The notes: a model not told the origin generated them from the letters alone. A stretch of DNA of 64,000 nucleotides from Dolichospermum sp. DET69 (GCA_017355425.1 CP070233.1:4381501-4445500); one strand, 5' to 3'; counted from the first letter of the stretch, positions 7,701 through 16,077 are shown. Made by a program: numbers and translations.

Positions 7701-8712
7701 AAATTACTTTCAAACCTTTAGAAGTGCGCTCGCTCGCATTTATAATAAAAACTGTAAAGTTGTTGGCGCTGATTTTTTAGTGAATCAGTACCATCTTCTT
7801 ACCTTCCGTATCTTTGGCTTTCCCCAAGGACATGATCTTGGTGTCTGGGCTAATGATGAACTGCTTGATGTCCAAGCTACTCACTCGATACAGATAGAAG
7901 CCATTAAAGTTCCTAGATATCAGATTGAGCTTGGTTTTAGTGATTCTCCTGTGTGGGATAAATCATTACAGGGAGTTGTGGGTATGGCTGTACCCGCAGA
8001 GAAAAGGCGAGAAGGAGTCAAAGCGGCATTTAGGATGCCTACAACTGTGTTAAATAGTGAACTGCTTGATGCCCAAGCTACTCGCTCGATACAGATAGAA
8101 ACCATTAAAGTTCCTGGATATCAGATTGAGCTTGGTTTTAGTGGTTCTCCTGTGTGGGATAAACCATTACAGGGAGTTGTGGGTATGGCTGTACCCGCAG
8201 AGAAAAAGCGAGAGGGAGTCAAAGCGGCATTTAGGATGCCTACAACTGTGTTAAATGGTGAACTGCTTGATGTCCAAGCTACTCGCTCGATACAGATAGA
8301 AGCCATTAAAGTTCGTGGATATCAGATTGAGCTTAGTTTTAGTGGTTCTCCTGTGTGGGATGAATCATTACAGGAAGTTGTGGGTATGGCTGTACCCGCA
8401 GAGAAAAAGCGAGAGGGAGTCAAAGCGGCATTTAGGATGCCTATAAATGTGTTAGTGGAAACTGGGGATTTCTTAAATCAAGCCATGCAGCAAAAACCAA
8501 TAAATTCTTCTCGTTCTTTTAATCGAGTACAAAAAATTAAAGTCAGGCAATTGGAAAAACGTTTCGCAATTTTAGAAATTGATTATGAAGCAGTTTATAA
8601 CCAATTGAATGAAACACTAGATGCTGAATTTAAAAATAAAATACAGCTAAAACTGAAGAGAATTGAGCAAGAGATGAATGATGTCTTTGGAGAGTTAAAA
8701 ATGATCGGGTAA
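7690..8712 (+). CDS. Degenerate trypsin-like protease with triplicated active-serine segment
   Basis: From the ATG at 7690 the 340-residue product begins MSTENYFQTFRSALARIYNK, a usual lead-in for trypsin-like proteins of cyanobacterial conflict systems. The GxGFLV...HxLTCAHV region is reduced to GADFLVNQYHLLT followed directly by FRIFGFPQGHD, so the catalytic histidine segment appears deleted. Then come three tandem 67-residue units, each carrying the serine-loop motif GFSGSPVWD (GFSDSPVWD in unit 1, SFSGSPVWD in unit 3) and LQGVVGMAVPAE. The last about 75 residues form a charged helical coiled-coil-like tail (LEKRFAILEIDYEAVYNQL). It is probably not an active protease. Confidence 0.7.
   Translation: MSTENYFQTFRSALARIYNKNCKVVGADFLVNQYHLLTFRIFGFPQGHDLGVWANDELLDVQATHSIQIEAIKVPRYQIELGFSDSPVWDKSLQGVVGMAVPAEKRREGVKAAFRMPTTVLNSELLDAQATRSIQIETIKVPGYQIELGFSGSPVWDKPLQGVVGMAVPAEKKREGVKAAFRMPTTVLNGELLDVQATRSIQIEAIKVRGYQIELSFSGSPVWDESLQEVVGMAVPAEKKREGVKAAFRMPINVLVETGDFLNQAMQQKPINSSRSFNRVQKIKVRQLEKRFAILEIDYEAVYNQLNETLDAEFKNKIQLKLKRIEQEMNDVFGELKMIG
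7858..8460 (+). repeat. Three in-frame 201-bp tandem repeats within the trypsin-like gene
   Basis: Units start at 7858, 8059 and 8260, each with GAACTGCTTGATG(T/C)CCAAGC. Spacing is exactly 201 bp, 67 codons, so the frame is kept. Units 2 and 3 are the most alike. Each unit encodes the serine-containing loop and the following strands of the trypsin fold. Confidence 0.95.
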
Positions 8713-8756
8713 AAATTTTATTACAAAAGTCCGCCAATAACCGACCTTAAGTATAA

Positions 8757-8849
8757 AATTTATCCAACAGGTTTTGGTTTAATGAAGGAGTTTTAGCCCA
8801 GACAACACAACTCATATCAGTTACAGATATTGCCAATTTCCTAAATACT
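8757..8849 (+). pseudogene. Coding-like fragment left of the IsrB element
   Basis: After a stop at 8754-8756 the frame reads NLSNRFWFNEGVLAQTTQLI, then SVTDIANFLNT up to the element. On the far side of the element, 12396-12446 reads EYDVEELLENCVEFLV and a stop. If 8850-12395 is removed, the two pieces join in frame. This suggests the element interrupts a gene, but I do not recognise the protein and the left boundary is uncertain by one base. Confidence 0.3.
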
Positions 8850-8850
8850 G

Positions 8851-9057
8851 GTCAATAACTCAGGGCTGAAGCCACTGAGCTTGTAAGAAATCAAGGCTTA
8901 CGTGTTTGACTAGCTCATCGAGACGCAATTTGGTACGAACTTCCAGATACTTCCCTAGTCTGGATTATCTTCAAGCTATCTTGTAATAGCGTTGGTTAAA
9001 GCCAAGACATCTTGATTGCGTTGAGCGAAGGGACATTAAACTTTACTCGAAGGATTA
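8851..9057 (+). ncRNA. Putative IsrB omega-RNA (5' exon of intron-split region)
   Basis: It starts with GTCAA (8851), pairing with TTGAC that closes the first domain. Inside are hairpins CTCAGGGCTGAAGCCACTGAG-like (8859-8879, stem CTCAG/CTGAG) and GTAAG/CTTAC. The equivalent region of the elements at 61329 and 63232 has the same layout with different paired bases (GTCAG/CTGAC; AGCTTG/CAAGCT), which is compensatory change. IscB/IsrB omega-RNAs are encoded upstream of the protein with the guide taken from sequence left of the element; here that would be the bases ending AATTTCCTAAATACTG. The 3' part is cut by the intron at 9058. Confidence 0.6.
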
Positions 9058-11239
9058 GTGCGATTCGTTGTTAGCTGAATCACGGTATCCAGCCCGTACA
9101 TAAGCTAACCAACCCAATCTAGAAATAGAGAAAGGTTGAACTCTCGGTCTGATATGGGTGCAAGTCCCATCTGCCAGACTCAGGTATGACTCCCTATCTG
9201 CCTACGATGACCCGACTCGGCTTCGGGAGGTCGAAGCTAGGAACAGGACGCAATCAGACATCCGTTGTGGGGTGACACTGGCGTTAATGGGGAGTTCCCA
9301 CGGTGAAACAGAGCCTGGAAAAGCAACTTATCGAGAGGCGGGACACAATACAAAAAACCCGACCTCATTGGAGTTAATTCCCGCCGCATCTTAGTCCCAT
9401 AGCGGTACGAGTCCAGGGATTCCAGTGGTTGAAATGGCTACACCTAACGGAACTAATAATCAACCGAGGGAACGAATAAAAACGGATTGAGGGTCTAAGG
9501 GCGGTCGAACCCTACAAGTAGGCTGGACGAGCAGCGGAATTCCCTCAATCCGGGTAGGACAGACCGTAATTGGTCTGAGGTGTTCAGAATACACAAACTG
9601 GAGCAGAGCATGATTGGACACAGAGACAACTCTAGTGAATCTTGGAAGACCTTACCCTGGAAGAAATTCCGCCGTAACTTATTCCGCCTACAAAAACGAG
9701 TGTACAAAGCGGTTCAAGTTGGAGACAAGCGCAAAGCTAAGTCCCTACAAAAGCTGATTCTGAAATCAACCGCAGCGAGATTAATGGCTATCCGTCAAGT
9801 AACACAGCTAAACGCTGGTAAAAAGACCGCAGGAATTGATGGCAAAAAGTCCCTTACCTTTAAGGAACGCTTTGAGCTTAATGAACTGCTAAAAGCATCC
9901 GTTAGCAACTGGAAACACCAGGAACTAAGAGAAATACCCATCCCCAAAAAGGACGGTACGATGAGGATGCTGAAAATCCCTACTATTGCAGACAGAGCTT
10001 ACCAATGCCTTGTCAAATACGCATTAGAACCAGCGCACGAGGCAACCTTCCATGCTAGGAGCTACGGGTTTAGGACGGGACGTTCAGCGCATGACGCACA
10101 GAAAATCCTGTTCATAAACCTATGCTCTGCGCGAAATGGAATAGATAAAAGGGTTATAGAACTCGATATCGAAAAATGCTTTGATAGGATAAACCACACC
10201 GCCATCATGGATAGACTCATAGCTCCCAAGAGCATAAGACAAGGTATTTTCCGATGTCTCAAAGCCGGAGTCAACCCAGAATTTCCTGAACAGGGAACGC
10301 CTCAAGGCGGAGTGGTAAGTCCACTACTAGCTAACATCGCTTTAAACGGCATTGAAAGCATCCACAGATATAAAGATGCCGGAAGTAAAGTAATAGAACC
10401 AACAATCCGATACGCGGATGACATGGTGATAATACTCAGACCTCAAGACGATGCCACAGAAATACTTGACAAAATCAGTCAGTTTTTAGCAGAGCGGGGA
10501 ATGAAAGTCAGCGAGAAAAAGACAAAGCTAACCGCCGCGACAGATGGGTTTGATTTCCTCGGCTGGAACTTTTTAGTCCAGAAAAACGGGAAGTTTAGAT
10601 GCGCTCCATCAGTGGACAATTTTAAATCTTTTCGCAAGAAAGTAAAATACATCGTCAACAACTCGAATTATGGTGCTACCACAAAGGCTGAGAAATTAGC
10701 CCCTGTAGTTAGAGGCTGGAGGAATTACCACCGCTTCTGCAAGATGGACGGGTCAAGAAACTCGTTATTTCACATCCAAAACAGAGCATTTAGGGTATTC
10801 AACAAGGAAACTAAACAGAATCGCTATACCAGTAAGCAATTACTAGATAAGGCGTTTCCAGCAGTCCCTTACTCCGAAAACAAACACATCAATGTCAAAG
10901 GTGAGAAATCACCTTATGACGGAGATTTAAGTTATTGGAGCGAACGTAACAGCAAGCTCTATAACAACAATACCTCTAAAGCCCTCAAACGGCAAAGCCA
11001 TAAATGTGGTCATTGTGGTCTTAAAATGCTCAATGATGAGAAGGTACACTTACATCATGTTGATGCCAATCATAACAATTGGAAACCAAACAACCTTCTA
11101 GCAATTCATGAAAGCTGCCACGATTATATTCACATGAGCAAAAACGAAAGCTAAGAACATCGGAAGCTGGGTGCAGTGAAAGCTGCACGCCCAGATTTAA
11201 CAGAGAGGGGCGCGGGATAATACCCGCCCTCGACTCTAC
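9058..11239 (+). mobile_element. Group II intron (about 2.18 kb) with maturase gene
   Basis: The 5' end GTGCGATTCG matches the group II consensus GUGYG. Domain V is at 11165-11196 (stem GCTGGGTGCAGT, GAAA loop, GCTGCACGCCCAG). Domain VI follows (11200-11239), with a candidate branch-point A at 11233, seven bases before the AC end (CTCTAC, ending 11239). A possible EBS1, TAATC near 9455, is complementary to GATTA just before the 5' splice site. The intron lies between the omega-RNA-like region and the isrB start codon. The exact splice sites are inferred. Confidence 0.8.
9610..11154 (+). CDS. ltrA: Group II intron reverse transcriptase/maturase with HNH endonuclease domain
   Basis: Multifunctional intron-encoded protein needed for splicing and retrohoming. 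I chose the ATG at 9610 (GGAGC eight bases upstream) over an in-frame GTG at 9580; this gives 514 residues. It has RT motifs in order: REIPIPKKDGTMRMLKIPT, SYGFRTGRSAHDA, LDIEKCFDRINH, GTPQGGVVSPLLANI and the catalytic RYADDMVII. The maturase X domain follows (APVVRGWRNYHRFC). The C-terminal HNH endonuclease is CGHCGLKML...LHHVDANHNN...LAIHESCHDYIH. All key motifs are present and there are no frameshifts, so the intron may be mobile. Confidence 0.95.
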   Translation: MIGHRDNSSESWKTLPWKKFRRNLFRLQKRVYKAVQVGDKRKAKSLQKLILKSTAARLMAIRQVTQLNAGKKTAGIDGKKSLTFKERFELNELLKASVSNWKHQELREIPIPKKDGTMRMLKIPTIADRAYQCLVKYALEPAHEATFHARSYGFRTGRSAHDAQKILFINLCSARNGIDKRVIELDIEKCFDRINHTAIMDRLIAPKSIRQGIFRCLKAGVNPEFPEQGTPQGGVVSPLLANIALNGIESIHRYKDAGSKVIEPTIRYADDMVIILRPQDDATEILDKISQFLAERGMKVSEKKTKLTAATDGFDFLGWNFLVQKNGKFRCAPSVDNFKSFRKKVKYIVNNSNYGATTKAEKLAPVVRGWRNYHRFCKMDGSRNSLFHIQNRAFRVFNKETKQNRYTSKQLLDKAFPAVPYSENKHINVKGEKSPYDGDLSYWSERNSKLYNNNTSKALKRQSHKCGHCGLKMLNDEKVHLHHVDANHNNWKPNNLLAIHESCHDYIHMSKNES

Positions 11240-11247
11240 CTCTCTTA

Positions 11248-12369
11248 ATGCGAGTACCCGTAATTTCAGTAGACAATACGCCATTAATGCCAACTAAACC
11301 AAGTCGTGCAAGACGATGGATCAAAGATGGTAGTGCAATCGGCAAATTCGACAAACTTGGCATTTTCTATGTCCAGTTATTAGCCGAATCAAGTAATACC
11401 GAAACGCAAGAAATAGTTCTTGGTTTAGATCCTGGCAAACTTTTTTCAGGTATAGCGGTTCAATCCAAAAAGTTCACCTTGCAGATGCTACATTTAGTTC
11501 TACCATTCAAAACAGTCAAAGACCGGATGGAGCAACGATCAATGATGCGACGTAGCAGACGAGGAAGGCGAATCAATAGAAAGCTATCTTTCAGTAACCG
11601 TAATCATCGTCAAGCAAGATTTGATAATCGTCGTGGCTCAAAATTGCCTCCAAGTATTAGAGCAAACAAAGACTTGGAATATCGAGTAATTAGTTTACTC
11701 CTCCAACTTTACCCCATAAAAACAATTGTTATTGAAGAAGTAGAAGCGCGAGGCAATAAAGGCTTTAGTCCCGTTATGGTTGGGCAGAGATACCAAATTG
11801 TCCGACTATCACAACTTACAAATGTCGTTTTAAAGAAGGGCTGGGAAACATCAAACCTTCGTAAGCATCTGAGATTGCACAAAGAAAAATCCGATAAATC
11901 TTTGCAAATACCAGAAACGCACGCTGTTGATGCAGTAACGTTAGCTTGCTCTGAATTTGTTAAATACCAGACATGGGAAGGAGCTAAAAATCATGGCGCA
12001 TCTTGGGTAGGAAATGCAGATGTCACTGAATCCCAATTCACCATTGTCCGTCGCCCACCAATTAGCCGTAGACAATTACATTTGATGGCTTTTAGCTCTT
12101 ATGGTAATCGTCGGAAATATGGAGGCACTACAACCCGTCATGGTTTTAGAAAAGGTGACTTTGTAAAAGCTAGTCAAGGCAATAAAACCTTCTTTGGCTG
12201 GGTTAGTGGAGACACTGAAAAACAAGTTTCAGTTAGTGATGCTAATTGGAAAAGATTAGGACAATGCACTGTTAAAAAAGTTAAGTTGATACAACGATCA
12301 ACAGGTCTAATTATCACGGCGGTTAAAACCGCCCGTGTCGCTTCCCTCTGGTGCACGCTTTGTGACTGA
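11248..12369 (+). CDS. isrB: IsrB-type RNA-guided nickase (HNH-less IscB relative)
   Basis: A 373-residue protein. The N-terminal PLMP domain is visible as NTPLMPTKPSRARRWIKDG (residues 10-28). RuvC-I is VLGLDPGKLFSGIAV (Asp61). An arginine-rich bridge helix is RRSRRGRRINRKLSF (101-115). RuvC-II is TIVIEEVEARG (Glu163/164). RuvC-III is ETHAVDAVTLACS (His225, Asp228). Only about 50 residues separate RuvC-II from RuvC-III and contain no HNH motif. This is the layout of IsrB, described as a nickase guided by an omega-RNA of about 300 nt. The C-terminal domain (FRKGDFVKAS...FGWVSGD) is that of IscB/IsrB target-recognition regions. The last 18 codons are read from the element's right-end repeat. 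No good ribosome-binding site lies directly upstream in the intron; after splicing, GAAGG would lie about 12 bases before the ATG. Confidence 0.85.
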   Translation: MRVPVISVDNTPLMPTKPSRARRWIKDGSAIGKFDKLGIFYVQLLAESSNTETQEIVLGLDPGKLFSGIAVQSKKFTLQMLHLVLPFKTVKDRMEQRSMMRRSRRGRRINRKLSFSNRNHRQARFDNRRGSKLPPSIRANKDLEYRVISLLLQLYPIKTIVIEEVEARGNKGFSPVMVGQRYQIVRLSQLTNVVLKKGWETSNLRKHLRLHKEKSDKSLQIPETHAVDAVTLACSEFVKYQTWEGAKNHGASWVGNADVTESQFTIVRRPPISRRQLHLMAFSSYGNRRKYGGTTTRHGFRKGDFVKASQGNKTFFGWVSGDTEKQVSVSDANWKRLGQCTVKKVKLIQRSTGLIITAVKTARVASLWCTLCD

Positions 12370-12395
12370 GTTTCCCACTTACCGCGAGGTCTTAT
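12319..12395 (+). repeat. Right end of IsrB element
   Basis: The palindrome GCGGTTAAAACCGC (12319-12332), then CGTGTCGCTTCCCTCT, GACTGAGTTTCC and CACTTACCGCGAGGTCTTAT. The palindrome and following sequence are shared with 61698 and 63546 (plus strand), and the last 20 bases with 63731-63750 (minus strand). The palindrome overlaps the end of isrB. Confidence 0.8.
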
Positions 12396-12446
12396 GAATA
12401 TGATGTTGAGGAATTATTAGAAAATTGCGTAGAATTTTTAGTCTAA
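12396..12446 (+). pseudogene. Coding-like fragment right of the IsrB element
   Basis: Seventeen codons, EYDVEELLENCVEFLV and a stop, immediately after the element. They may be the 3' end of the gene whose upstream part lies at 8757-8849. Not recognised. The rest of the gap to 12709 shows nothing clear. Confidence 0.3.
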
Positions 12447-12709
12447 GAAAATAGATCAGAAAATACTTACTACAGCTTCTATCATTTTAGTTTCCGTGAT
12501 TTCATTAACAAAATATAGAACTCAAACCCATCCCATAGAGAGATGATCCATACCAGAATTTGAAATAAATTATAACCGTATGTACTTAAATAACATACAT
12601 CTTAAATCCCCTCGTCGCTTGCGGGGAGGTGGGGTTTTTGTATTTAAATCTGGTAGGTTGGTTTGAAGTTAGGAAACCCAACATTTACGGACTTTTGTTG
12701 GGTTGTCGC

Positions 12710-12890
12710 TTAGAGGATGTTTGAAAAGTTTTGGGCGAATATAATTCGCTACTACACAAGCAAAGTCCAGATGGTGCGTGGACTAACGAAAAATTAAGGT
12801 TATTTAACCCACGAAGGTGGGTTTTGTCTGTGTAGCTGTGACTTCTAGTCGCCAGGTGGGTATAAATTAGACTTTTCAAACACCCTCTTA
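12710..12890. repeat. MITE-like element with AGAGGRTGTTTGAAAAGT ends
   Basis: The ends TTAGAGGATGTTTGAAAAGT (12710-12729) and ACTTTTCAAACACCCTCTTA (12871-12890) are inverted with about one mismatch. The inner AACCCACGAAGGTGGGTT hairpin is a widely dispersed cyanobacterial sequence. It is related to the outer ends at 3305/3789 and to a single end at 36498. No gene is supported in 12447-12957. Confidence 0.65.
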
Positions 12891-12957
12891 ACTCAACCTA
12901 CAAAAACTCTTAACCGAACAGTATTGACATCAATTCTGAATTCATCTCAATTAAATT

Positions 12958-14208
12958 GTGAGAAAAAAGAGATTATTTAACTTTTTAGGATTGGTAATCA
13001 CAATAGCGATCGCTATTATTAGTTGTCAAAATTTGCTATTACCAAAATCATCTCCACCTATTACCGTTAAACTCAGTGGTTGGATAGGTAATCCCCTAGA
13101 ACAAAAACTTTTAAAACAGGTAATCCAAGACTTTGAAAGGCAGCATCCACAGATAAAAGTCAAGTATGAAGCGATCGCTGATCAATATATGGATGTGATT
13201 AAAACCCGCTTAGTAGGAGCAGCGGCCCCAGATGTGTTTTATTTAGATGCGCTAGAAGCCCCTTTTCTAATGGGTCAGAATGTCCTAGAACCCCTTGATA
13301 ATTACATTAACCCCAAATTTGACCTAACAGACATAGAACCCAATTTACTCAAAAGTTTTAAATACCAAAATCATATTTATGGTCTTCCTAAAGACTATTC
13401 TACCTTAGCTTTATTTTATAACAAACAAGCATTTACGAATGTTGGTTTAACTAGTCCTCCCACTACCTGGGAACAACTACGTACCTATTCAAAACAGTTA
13501 ACAGGCAAACTTAATAAATATGGCTTTGGTGAAGTTCCCGAATTAGCGCGTCAGGCATATAAAATTACAGCTTTTGGGGGAGAAATTGTAGATAAAAAGG
13601 GTTATGCTACCTTTGCTAATTATCCAGGGTTACAGGGTTTACAATTAGTAATTAACCAATATCAAAAAGATCGATCATCTGCTCAAAAATCTGATGTCGG
13701 GACAAATTCCGGGAGTGAAATGTTTGGACAAAATAAAGTAGCAATGGTAATAGAGGGTAATTGGGCAATTCCCTATCTCCAAGAAACATTCCCCAAACTA
13801 AAATTTGCGACAGCAGAGATTCCTAAAATTAATCATCAAAAAGCAACAATGGTTTTTACTGTAGCTTACGTGATGAATAAACAAGCACCGCATAAAGCGG
13901 AAGCCTGGGAACTCATTTCCTATCTGACAGGTAAAGAAGGGATGAAGAAATGGACAGGGACAGGATTTGCATTACCAGCCCGTAAATCAGTGGCACAGCA
14001 GTTAGGTTATGATCAAGATCCTTTGAGAGCGCCATTAGTAGCAGGAGTTGATTATGCTACGCCTTGGCAATTAGGTAAATATCCCGCCACAATTATCAAC
14101 AATTTTGATAATCAGTTTATTAGTGTTTTGCTAGGACAACAACCATTAAAACAAGCCATGTTAAAGGCACAAAATACAGCAAATCAGCAAATTCAGGCGG
14201 ATATCTAG
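12958..14208 (+). CDS. Sugar-type ABC transporter solute-binding lipoprotein
   Basis: A 416-residue extracytoplasmic binding protein of the MalE/UgpB family (SBP_bac_1), starting at GTG 12958. The signal peptide ends in a lipobox (IAIISC, Cys23). The mature protein shows QVIQDFERQHPQIKVKYEA, GAAAPDVFYLDALEAP, YGLPKDYSTLALFYNKQAF and VMNKQAPHKAEAWELISYLTG, typical of this family. Two permease genes follow, forming a binding-protein-dependent importer for a sugar or compatible solute. The order matches the ggtBCD cluster (glucosylglycerol, sucrose, trehalose uptake) of Synechocystis, but the substrate cannot be read from sequence. Confidence 0.88.
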   Translation: MRKKRLFNFLGLVITIAIAIISCQNLLLPKSSPPITVKLSGWIGNPLEQKLLKQVIQDFERQHPQIKVKYEAIADQYMDVIKTRLVGAAAPDVFYLDALEAPFLMGQNVLEPLDNYINPKFDLTDIEPNLLKSFKYQNHIYGLPKDYSTLALFYNKQAFTNVGLTSPPTTWEQLRTYSKQLTGKLNKYGFGEVPELARQAYKITAFGGEIVDKKGYATFANYPGLQGLQLVINQYQKDRSSAQKSDVGTNSGSEMFGQNKVAMVIEGNWAIPYLQETFPKLKFATAEIPKINHQKATMVFTVAYVMNKQAPHKAEAWELISYLTGKEGMKKWTGTGFALPARKSVAQQLGYDQDPLRAPLVAGVDYATPWQLGKYPATIINNFDNQFISVLLGQQPLKQAMLKAQNTANQQIQADI

Positions 14209-14229
14209 GGCTTGCTGATAGCGTAGTTA

Positions 14230-14257
14230 GTAGGGGCGTATTGCAATACGCCCCTAC
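14230..14257. repeat. Dispersed perfect palindrome with TAGGGGCGTATTGC arm
   Basis: A perfect 28-bp palindrome (arm GTAGGGGCGTATTG). A 30-bp copy lies at 46923-46952 and a degenerate one at 46771-46799. Here it lies between the binding-protein gene and the first permease gene. Confidence 0.9.
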
Positions 14258-14356
14258 AGGAGTTAGGAGTTAATGAACCACGTATCCCTGACGGGACTGG
14301 AGGGATACAGGAGCGTTCCGAAGGAATAGGACACGAAGGAAGAAAGAAGGAAGAGA

Positions 14357-15244
14357 ATGTTTAGGATCAGCAGAAAAATCAAGGACAATTTTACAGGTTA
14401 TTTATTCATAACTCCCAGTCTTTTAGTTTTAGGCACATTTGTAATTTTGCCTATTCTCTATTCTGTATTTCTTTCCTTACACAAAGTGCAAATGTTGGGA
14501 GGTATTAACTATCGTTTTATTGGTTTGGGTAATTTTCATCGGTTGTTAACAGATGAAAGAGTAGGAATTGCTTTAAAAAATACAGCAGAATATGTGGCAA
14601 TTGTTGTTCCTATTCAAACTATTTTGGCTTTAGGTTTAGCTGTGACACTCAATTCTGGCATTCATGGTAAAAATTGGTGGCGGATTCTTTACTTTTTACC
14701 CACTGTCACATCTTCGGCTGTATTGACCTTAATTTTTATGTGGATTTATAACACTAATGGACTACTAAATAATTTTTTAGCCTTTCTAAAATTGCCTATT
14801 TATAATTGGTTGGGAGATCCAAATGTTGCCCTCAAAGGGATTATGATCATGAATATTTGGTCAACAGCACCGTTTTTTATGGTGATTTATTTAGCAGCTT
14901 TACAGGATATTTCTCAAACACTTTATGAAGCCGCAGAACTTGATGGGGCTAATGGTTGGCAACAGTTTATTTATATTACCTTACCTTTATTACAACCTGT
15001 GACTTTCTTTGTGATGGCTATGGGGATAATTGGTACTTTTCAATTATTTGATCAGTCTTATATATTTTCTGGGGGAACTGGTGGACCAAACAACGCTACT
15101 CTCACTTTAGTTTTGCTAATTTATCAAACCGTATTTCGGAATTTACAAATGGGATATGGGGCAGCAATTGCCTTTTTATTAGCATCTGTAATTATCATCC
15201 TCACATTAATTCAGCGGCAATTTTTTGGAGGCTATAAAATGTGA
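14357..15244 (+). CDS. ABC sugar transporter permease (MalF/UgpA-like)
   Basis: A 295-residue inner-membrane permease with six predicted spans; the first is LFITPSLLVLGTFVILPILYS. It has the EAA loop contacting the ATPase (ALQDISQTLYEAAELDGANGW, about residues 181-200). It overlaps the next permease gene by 4 bp (ATGTGA type), a sign of translational coupling. The preceding binding-protein gene is 148 bp upstream, with a palindrome between. A purine-rich GAAGGAAGAGA lies before the ATG. Confidence 0.9.
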   Translation: MFRISRKIKDNFTGYLFITPSLLVLGTFVILPILYSVFLSLHKVQMLGGINYRFIGLGNFHRLLTDERVGIALKNTAEYVAIVVPIQTILALGLAVTLNSGIHGKNWWRILYFLPTVTSSAVLTLIFMWIYNTNGLLNNFLAFLKLPIYNWLGDPNVALKGIMIMNIWSTAPFFMVIYLAALQDISQTLYEAAELDGANGWQQFIYITLPLLQPVTFFVMAMGIIGTFQLFDQSYIFSGGTGGPNNATLTLVLLIYQTVFRNLQMGYGAAIAFLLASVIIILTLIQRQFFGGYKM

Positions 15245-16077
15245 CTAAAATCTTTAATTCTTTATATTTCAAAGTTATATTATATATTTTCCTCACAGTT
15301 TATGGAATTATTACTGTAATTCCTTTTCTCTGGGCATTTTCGGCATCATTTAAGCCTCTATCAGAGATTATTAATGGGGAGTTTAATTTTATCCCCAAAC
15401 ATTTTACTCTCGACAATTACAAACAAATATTTCTGCAAGAACCTCTATTTGGGCGGTGGTTTTTTAACAGTGTCATTATTGGCGTTAGTGTCACGATTTT
15501 AAATTTGCTATTTAACTCAATGGCAGGTTATGCCCTAGCCAGATTACACTTTCAGGGTAAACAGTTCTGGTTTTTCCTGATTTTGGCAGTGTTAGCAGTA
15601 CCAGCGCAAATTACCCTTATTCCCACATTTTTAATTTTAAAAGCGATTGGTTGGCTAAATTCATACCCAGGGATGATTGTTCCTAGTATGGTTAATGCTA
15701 CTTTCATTTTTATGATGCGGCAGTTTTTCGTAAATTTCCCTAGGGAATTAGAAGAAGCTGCTCAATTGGATGGTTTAAATGCCTGGGGAATTTTTTGGTA
15801 TATAGTTTTACCTTTAGCTCAACCAGCATTAGCCGCGCAAGCGGTTTTTGTATTTATGGGTAGTTGGAATAATTTTTTGTTACCCATAGTGATTCTCTTT
15901 GACCCGGAAATGTTTACTTTACCTTTGGGACTAAATACTTTTAAAGGTCAATATATTAGCTATTGGAACTATATTATGGCGGCTTCTATGGTGTTTACCC
16001 TGCCAGGTTTAGGTATTTATGCTTTCTTTAACCGCTACTTTATCCAAAGTGTTACTTTTACAGGTGGTAAAGGTTGA
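15241..16077 (+). CDS. ABC sugar transporter permease (MalG/UgpE-like)
   Basis: A 278-residue permease starting with GTG at 15241 inside the end of the upstream gene. It has six spans and the EAA loop (FPRELEEAAQLDGLNAWGIF). The pair forms the heteromeric membrane channel. No ATP-binding subunit follows; the next gene is a nitrate-type binding protein. The ATPase is therefore encoded elsewhere, as with the shared GgtA/MsmK-type ATPases. Confidence 0.9.
   Translation: MTKIFNSLYFKVILYIFLTVYGIITVIPFLWAFSASFKPLSEIINGEFNFIPKHFTLDNYKQIFLQEPLFGRWFFNSVIIGVSVTILNLLFNSMAGYALARLHFQGKQFWFFLILAVLAVPAQITLIPTFLILKAIGWLNSYPGMIVPSMVNATFIFMMRQFFVNFPRELEEAAQLDGLNAWGIFWYIVLPLAQPALAAQAVFVFMGSWNNFLLPIVILFDPEMFTLPLGLNTFKGQYISYWNYIMAASMVFTLPGLGIYAFFNRYFIQSVTFTGGKG

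Larger units (their letters stand above)
8850..12395 (+). mobile_element. IsrB (OMEGA-type) element carrying an internal group II intron
   Basis: The element is bounded on the left by a structured region starting GTCAATAACTCAGGGCTGAA (8851) and on the right by GGTCTTAT (ending 12395). The same left structure and right end recur in the two ORF-less elements near 61.3 and 63.2 kb. It contains an omega-RNA-like region, a group II intron with its own reverse transcriptase, and the isrB gene. There is no TnpA gene, so it would need a transposase in trans. Confidence 0.7.

Noticed and set aside
9158-9394. 78-residue open frame before the maturase
   Set aside because: Lies in the structured domain I of the group II intron.
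11248-12369. IscB with HNH or Cas9-like nuclease
   Set aside because: The RuvC-II to RuvC-III interval is only about 50 residues and has no HNH histidine/asparagine motif; the layout fits IsrB instead.
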